Shown here piece by piece: positions 9,346-12,109 of a DNA stretch of 12,109 nt. Source of the stretch: Isohypsibius dastychi (taxonomy: Eukaryota > Tardigrada > Eutardigrada > Parachela > Isohypsibiidae); assembly GCA_034696485.1 (NCBI GenBank), contig JAQIWT010001167.1, positions 1-12,109 on the forward strand, given 5' to 3'. Below the pieces are notes generated by a model that saw only the letters and a program-made list of their open reading frames with translations, made no database searches and was not told where the DNA came from. Position 1 is the first letter of the stretch. Each line of letters starts with the position of its first letter. A program made the position numbers and the translations under genes.

Positions 9346-10128
9346 CACATGTGGGAGAATTGTACACATAGGTCGCTATACTGCAAGTGTCTCGCGTGAC
9401 ACACCATGGCAGCTGCAGTTGGTTTTAAGTGCAGCGCCATCTTGGATCTGCTAAACTAGCTCTTACTGCCAGCACCGATCAGTGGCGATGCGACATGAAC
9501 TGAATCCAAGGGTAACGATACTGGGACGCCTGTTCAGTGTCTGGGTGACGAAGGGTCCTACGGCCTCTTTTCTTGTTCCCACTGTGACACTGGGTTGCCC
9601 GAAATTCACAAACCTTATCACTGCTGGTTTTCTCCAGAGAGAACAGCAGCCGCATTTGCCAGGAATCTGGGATACGAAAACCGCACAATGCATAAGTTAA
9701 TCGAAACCTTGTGGGGGACTTTCGTCCAGCGTCGAAATGGTTAGTGCTCTTCACGCAGTCAGTTGGAATTTCTGCTTGACCAGTCTGTCACGTTTCACGA
9801 ACTGCGTCTTTGATAAAAGTAACCACGTACCAAGATGCAGTAACCACCAAAGTCTCTGCCTCTTGATCCAAGTTTTGTTCCGGAATCACTTTGGGATCAA
9901 ATTGGCTGGTCTCTCCCTATCCGAAGCTAAATTACGGATATTCCACACTGTACTGTACTGTCCGTCAGAGGCCGTCGGTCACCGTAATGAACAGCTGCTA
10001 CTGCGTTCACGGGAAGACATGATCACATTTCCAGCACCACTCGAATCTGTCTAAATCGAAACGATCAGACTGTTCTACTGTAGTGCGTAGACACAAGATT
10101 CGATGTTGCACGGGACTCTCGTGCCATG
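9345..10128. other. Flank with overlapping short open frames, no supported gene
   Basis: Between 9463 and 9754 two minus-strand frames and one plus-strand frame are open together, and a plus-strand frame runs 9737-10054; none shows a known motif. On the minus strand, CCAAGATGGCGC at 9443-9432 combines a YY1-like site with a well-placed ATG (9440) that opens only 31 codons before TGA at 9347-9345. Confidence 0.35.
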
Positions 10129-10385
10129 TCATTTCGTAAGCCACCTTTCGTAGTCAGAATTTCCGCGAAGAACTTTCGCTGTGGTCAAGGAATCTCATTG
10201 CCTGTTGACCTCGTAGGCAAGTAGATTTGTAGTTTGAGGTTTCGTGGTTATTGAGTTTTGGGGTGCTATGGTCTTCTACAGTCTCTCGCCTACTCGTGAA
10301 TTGTCTGTAGTTCTTTGATTGTGTAGAGTTATTCAAGTTTCAATTACGAGGTGTTTCACAAGCAAAACTTTCTTATTGGGATCTC

Positions 10386-10404
10386 TTGGTACCTTAGGTA
10401 CCAA
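10386..10404. repeat. Perfect palindrome with 3-nt spacer
   Basis: Eight-base arms TTGGTACC and GGTACCAA flank TTA. It is the centre of the larger fold-back described above. Confidence 0.85.
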
Positions 10405-10480
10405 AAATTGTCTACTGCGAAATTGCTGCCTACGAAATGATTGTGAATACGGAAGGTTTCTACAACTAGAACTCTCGGCT

Positions 10481-10530
10481 ACGATAAGTCGAGACTACGA
10501 AAGGTTAACAACGATAGTTCAAGACTACCA
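10481..10530. repeat. Imperfect 30-nt direct repeat, two copies
   Basis: The 20 nt at 10481-10500 (ACGATAAGTCGAGACTACGA) and at 10511-10530 match at 16 positions with a 30-nt period. It lies in the right arm of the fold-back and belongs to a local cluster of CTACGA-like words. Confidence 0.4.
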
Positions 10531-10563
10531 GCAGTTTGCTTACAAAAGTTCATGGCGCCCGAG

Positions 10564-12109
10564 AGTCTACAACGCTTCCCGTGACTGCACGTTTCATAGA
10601 TCGAATATGGTGATGCTCCGATTCCGTCAATGACTTGGTTCTTGATCCATCTTCGATAAACGGGCGTACTTTTGGATATGCGGTTCTAGGTGGGAACAGA
10701 TGGAAATGTAGCACACAGACCGAAAAATTCGTCACATTCATCACAAATGTGGCTATGCGGATGTCTTGCTAGATTTTGACGTGTAACCTTAGAAATTGGT
10801 TGCTTCAACCTTCTTTGGAAAAAATGTCGTTACAAAGTTATTAATCACCACATAAACAGAAGCTTCTTTCAATACGCAGTCACGAATATATCCGCGTATT
10901 TTGCCAGATTTAACATTATTACTTTGATGATGACAAACGACACAGGGTGCGCACTTGCGTTCAGCCAATACCGTAATCAATGATTTTTTCAGATTTTGAC
11001 AAGTTTCAATTGCGAAACGTGTCGCCTCCTGGCAGTGTGCTCTAGTTTACCCATGACCGAAGCTTCGTTTTGAACAACGAAAATTACTTTACTTCAATAT
11101 GGTTAATCCTAAAGTTGTATTCAGTAATTGGACATGATGTCTGTTTTCATTTCAGTATTTGCATACAGAAATTGTATTATTGCCAATAATCTGTTGTCTT
11201 TCAATGAGAACCTTTTGTTATCCTATTTCCCTGTATATAGTGAGAGTATCGCCCGGGTCTAGAAAACCATCCAGTGTGCTTTCATTCTTCCCGTGGTTGA
11301 GGCTAGGCTCATTGACGAACCATGATTGCAGCGTAGGAGGATTGTTAGAAACACATTTTTCGAGGTCAGAAAGATGCTAAACCGTGTAACATCCCGTTGA
11401 GATATTTGGATCCAAGTTAAACAACGCATATCTCTTATATTCTCTGAAACTCTTACCCATGACATGACTAACGCTAGTTCATCGAGCAGACACTTTCTAA
11501 CCAGTATGGAACACTACGACATTACGAGTGATCAGTGTCCCCCATTGCGGCTGAAACAAATACCAGTTATTTAGAAAGCTGGGATCCTGTAAATCGCCAA
11601 GCGCAGGTTATCGGTTAAATACCACATTTGGAAATGTCGAAAATGAACTTGGATGGATATCATCGGCAATGCAAACTGTAATTCTGTTCATCAATGCCGT
11701 TCGCCGGCAGCGGTTTATAGCCGTGACCTCGCGCTTGTGCTCTTTCGGCGCCCTTGATTCAATCTCATTATCGATTACAACATAGCTTGTCCATAATTAA
11801 AACTGCCATGCAAAAACGAAATCCCTGGTTAGTAGAAAAAATGGCGAGATCAAAATTACTCAAGTGGTTCTGGAACGGACCTCAGCTCGCTCAGCGACCC
11901 GGTGATCAGCAAACTTGTATTTATAACAACTCCAATTCAGCTGCTTTTTGACATCAAATTCTTGTGTTTTAAGATTAAACTAGAAGATTTCATAGCCATC
12001 CGATTTCTCGTCGTTGTAAGCTTTTCGGGGCGTTGAGTGTGATATACAAACAGCCAGAGACCAGTCATATTGATTGTGCATCCGGGTGGATTAACTGTTT
12101 CTTTCAAGA
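10564..12109. other. Distal flank, no supported gene
   Basis: Mostly short open frames. On the minus strand an 85-codon frame (11046-10789, stop TAA 10791-10789) contains CAPCVVCHH and alternating hydrophobic residues but begins after a TAA and has no clear start, so it is not called as a gene. TATGCGG occurs at 10677 and 10754 and AGATTTTGAC at about 10770 and 10991. A minus-strand TATAAA in GC-rich surroundings lies near 11714-11719. Confidence 0.4.

Larger units (their letters stand above)
10210..10563. repeat. Putative diverged fold-back (inverted) repeat
   Basis: A perfect palindrome, TTGGTACC-TTA-GGTACCAA (10386-10404), sits at the centre. Moving outward by eye, left-arm blocks match the reverse complement of right-arm blocks at nearly equal distances: 10354-10372 with 10419-10437 (13 of 19), 10322-10327 with 10459-10464, 10307-10310 with 10479-10482, 10273-10285 with 10491-10503 (9 of 13), 10245-10250 with 10525-10530, 10226-10231 with 10541-10546, and 10210-10213 with 10560-10563. 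The offset drifts steadily with one main 14-nt gap. It could be a decayed fold-back or MITE-like element, or an inverted duplication. The alignment was made by hand and chance is not excluded. Confidence 0.33.

Noticed and set aside
9463-10054. Overlapping ORFs of 72-105 codons as a possible transposon gene
   Set aside because: No catalytic motif, zinc finger or repeated ends seen; the frames look random.

Overview
The window is eukaryotic genomic DNA from an invertebrate, most likely a protostome and probably an ecdysozoan. The evidence is one GPCR gene split by very short GT-AG introns (62 and 87 nt), an AATAAA signal after its stop, and a protein closest to arthropod-type muscarinic receptors as I know them. 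I cannot name the species.

Only one protein-coding gene is well supported. It lies on the minus strand at 1333-3257 and encodes a complete A-type (M1/M3/M5-like) muscarinic acetylcholine receptor. The coding exons are 3257-2974, 2911-2667 and 2579-1333. Spliced, they total 1776 nt, or 591 residues, and both joins keep the frame. All seven membrane segments, the DRY and NPxxY motifs and every acetylcholine-contacting position I could map are present. The pair of cysteines usual in extracellular loop 3 is replaced by Tyr and Trp.

Upstream of the start codon, the putative 5' leader carries two short upstream ORFs, one overlapping the receptor start. A probable splice acceptor near 3430 suggests that transcription begins further upstream, perhaps kilobases away, and that part of the right-hand 8.7 kb is a 5'UTR intron or the promoter region.

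Region by region: 1-1253 is downstream flank; 1254-1259 is the poly(A) signal; 1333-3257 is the receptor; 3193-3392 holds the upstream ORFs; 3432-12109 has no convincing gene. That long flank contains a short CA-rich tract, an ATTA/TAAT-rich block (about 7410-7740), some promoter-like motifs, and an apparently diverged fold-back (inverted) repeat at about 10210-10563 centred on a perfect palindrome. A CxxCxxCHH-containing open frame at 10789-11046 is noted but not claimed as a gene.

I saw no tRNA, rRNA, CRISPR array or intact transposase. The most interesting items are the in-frame, stop-free intron in the receptor's ligand-lid loop, the lost loop-3 cysteine pair, the upstream ORFs and the fold-back repeat. 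I did not find a multi-gene novel system.
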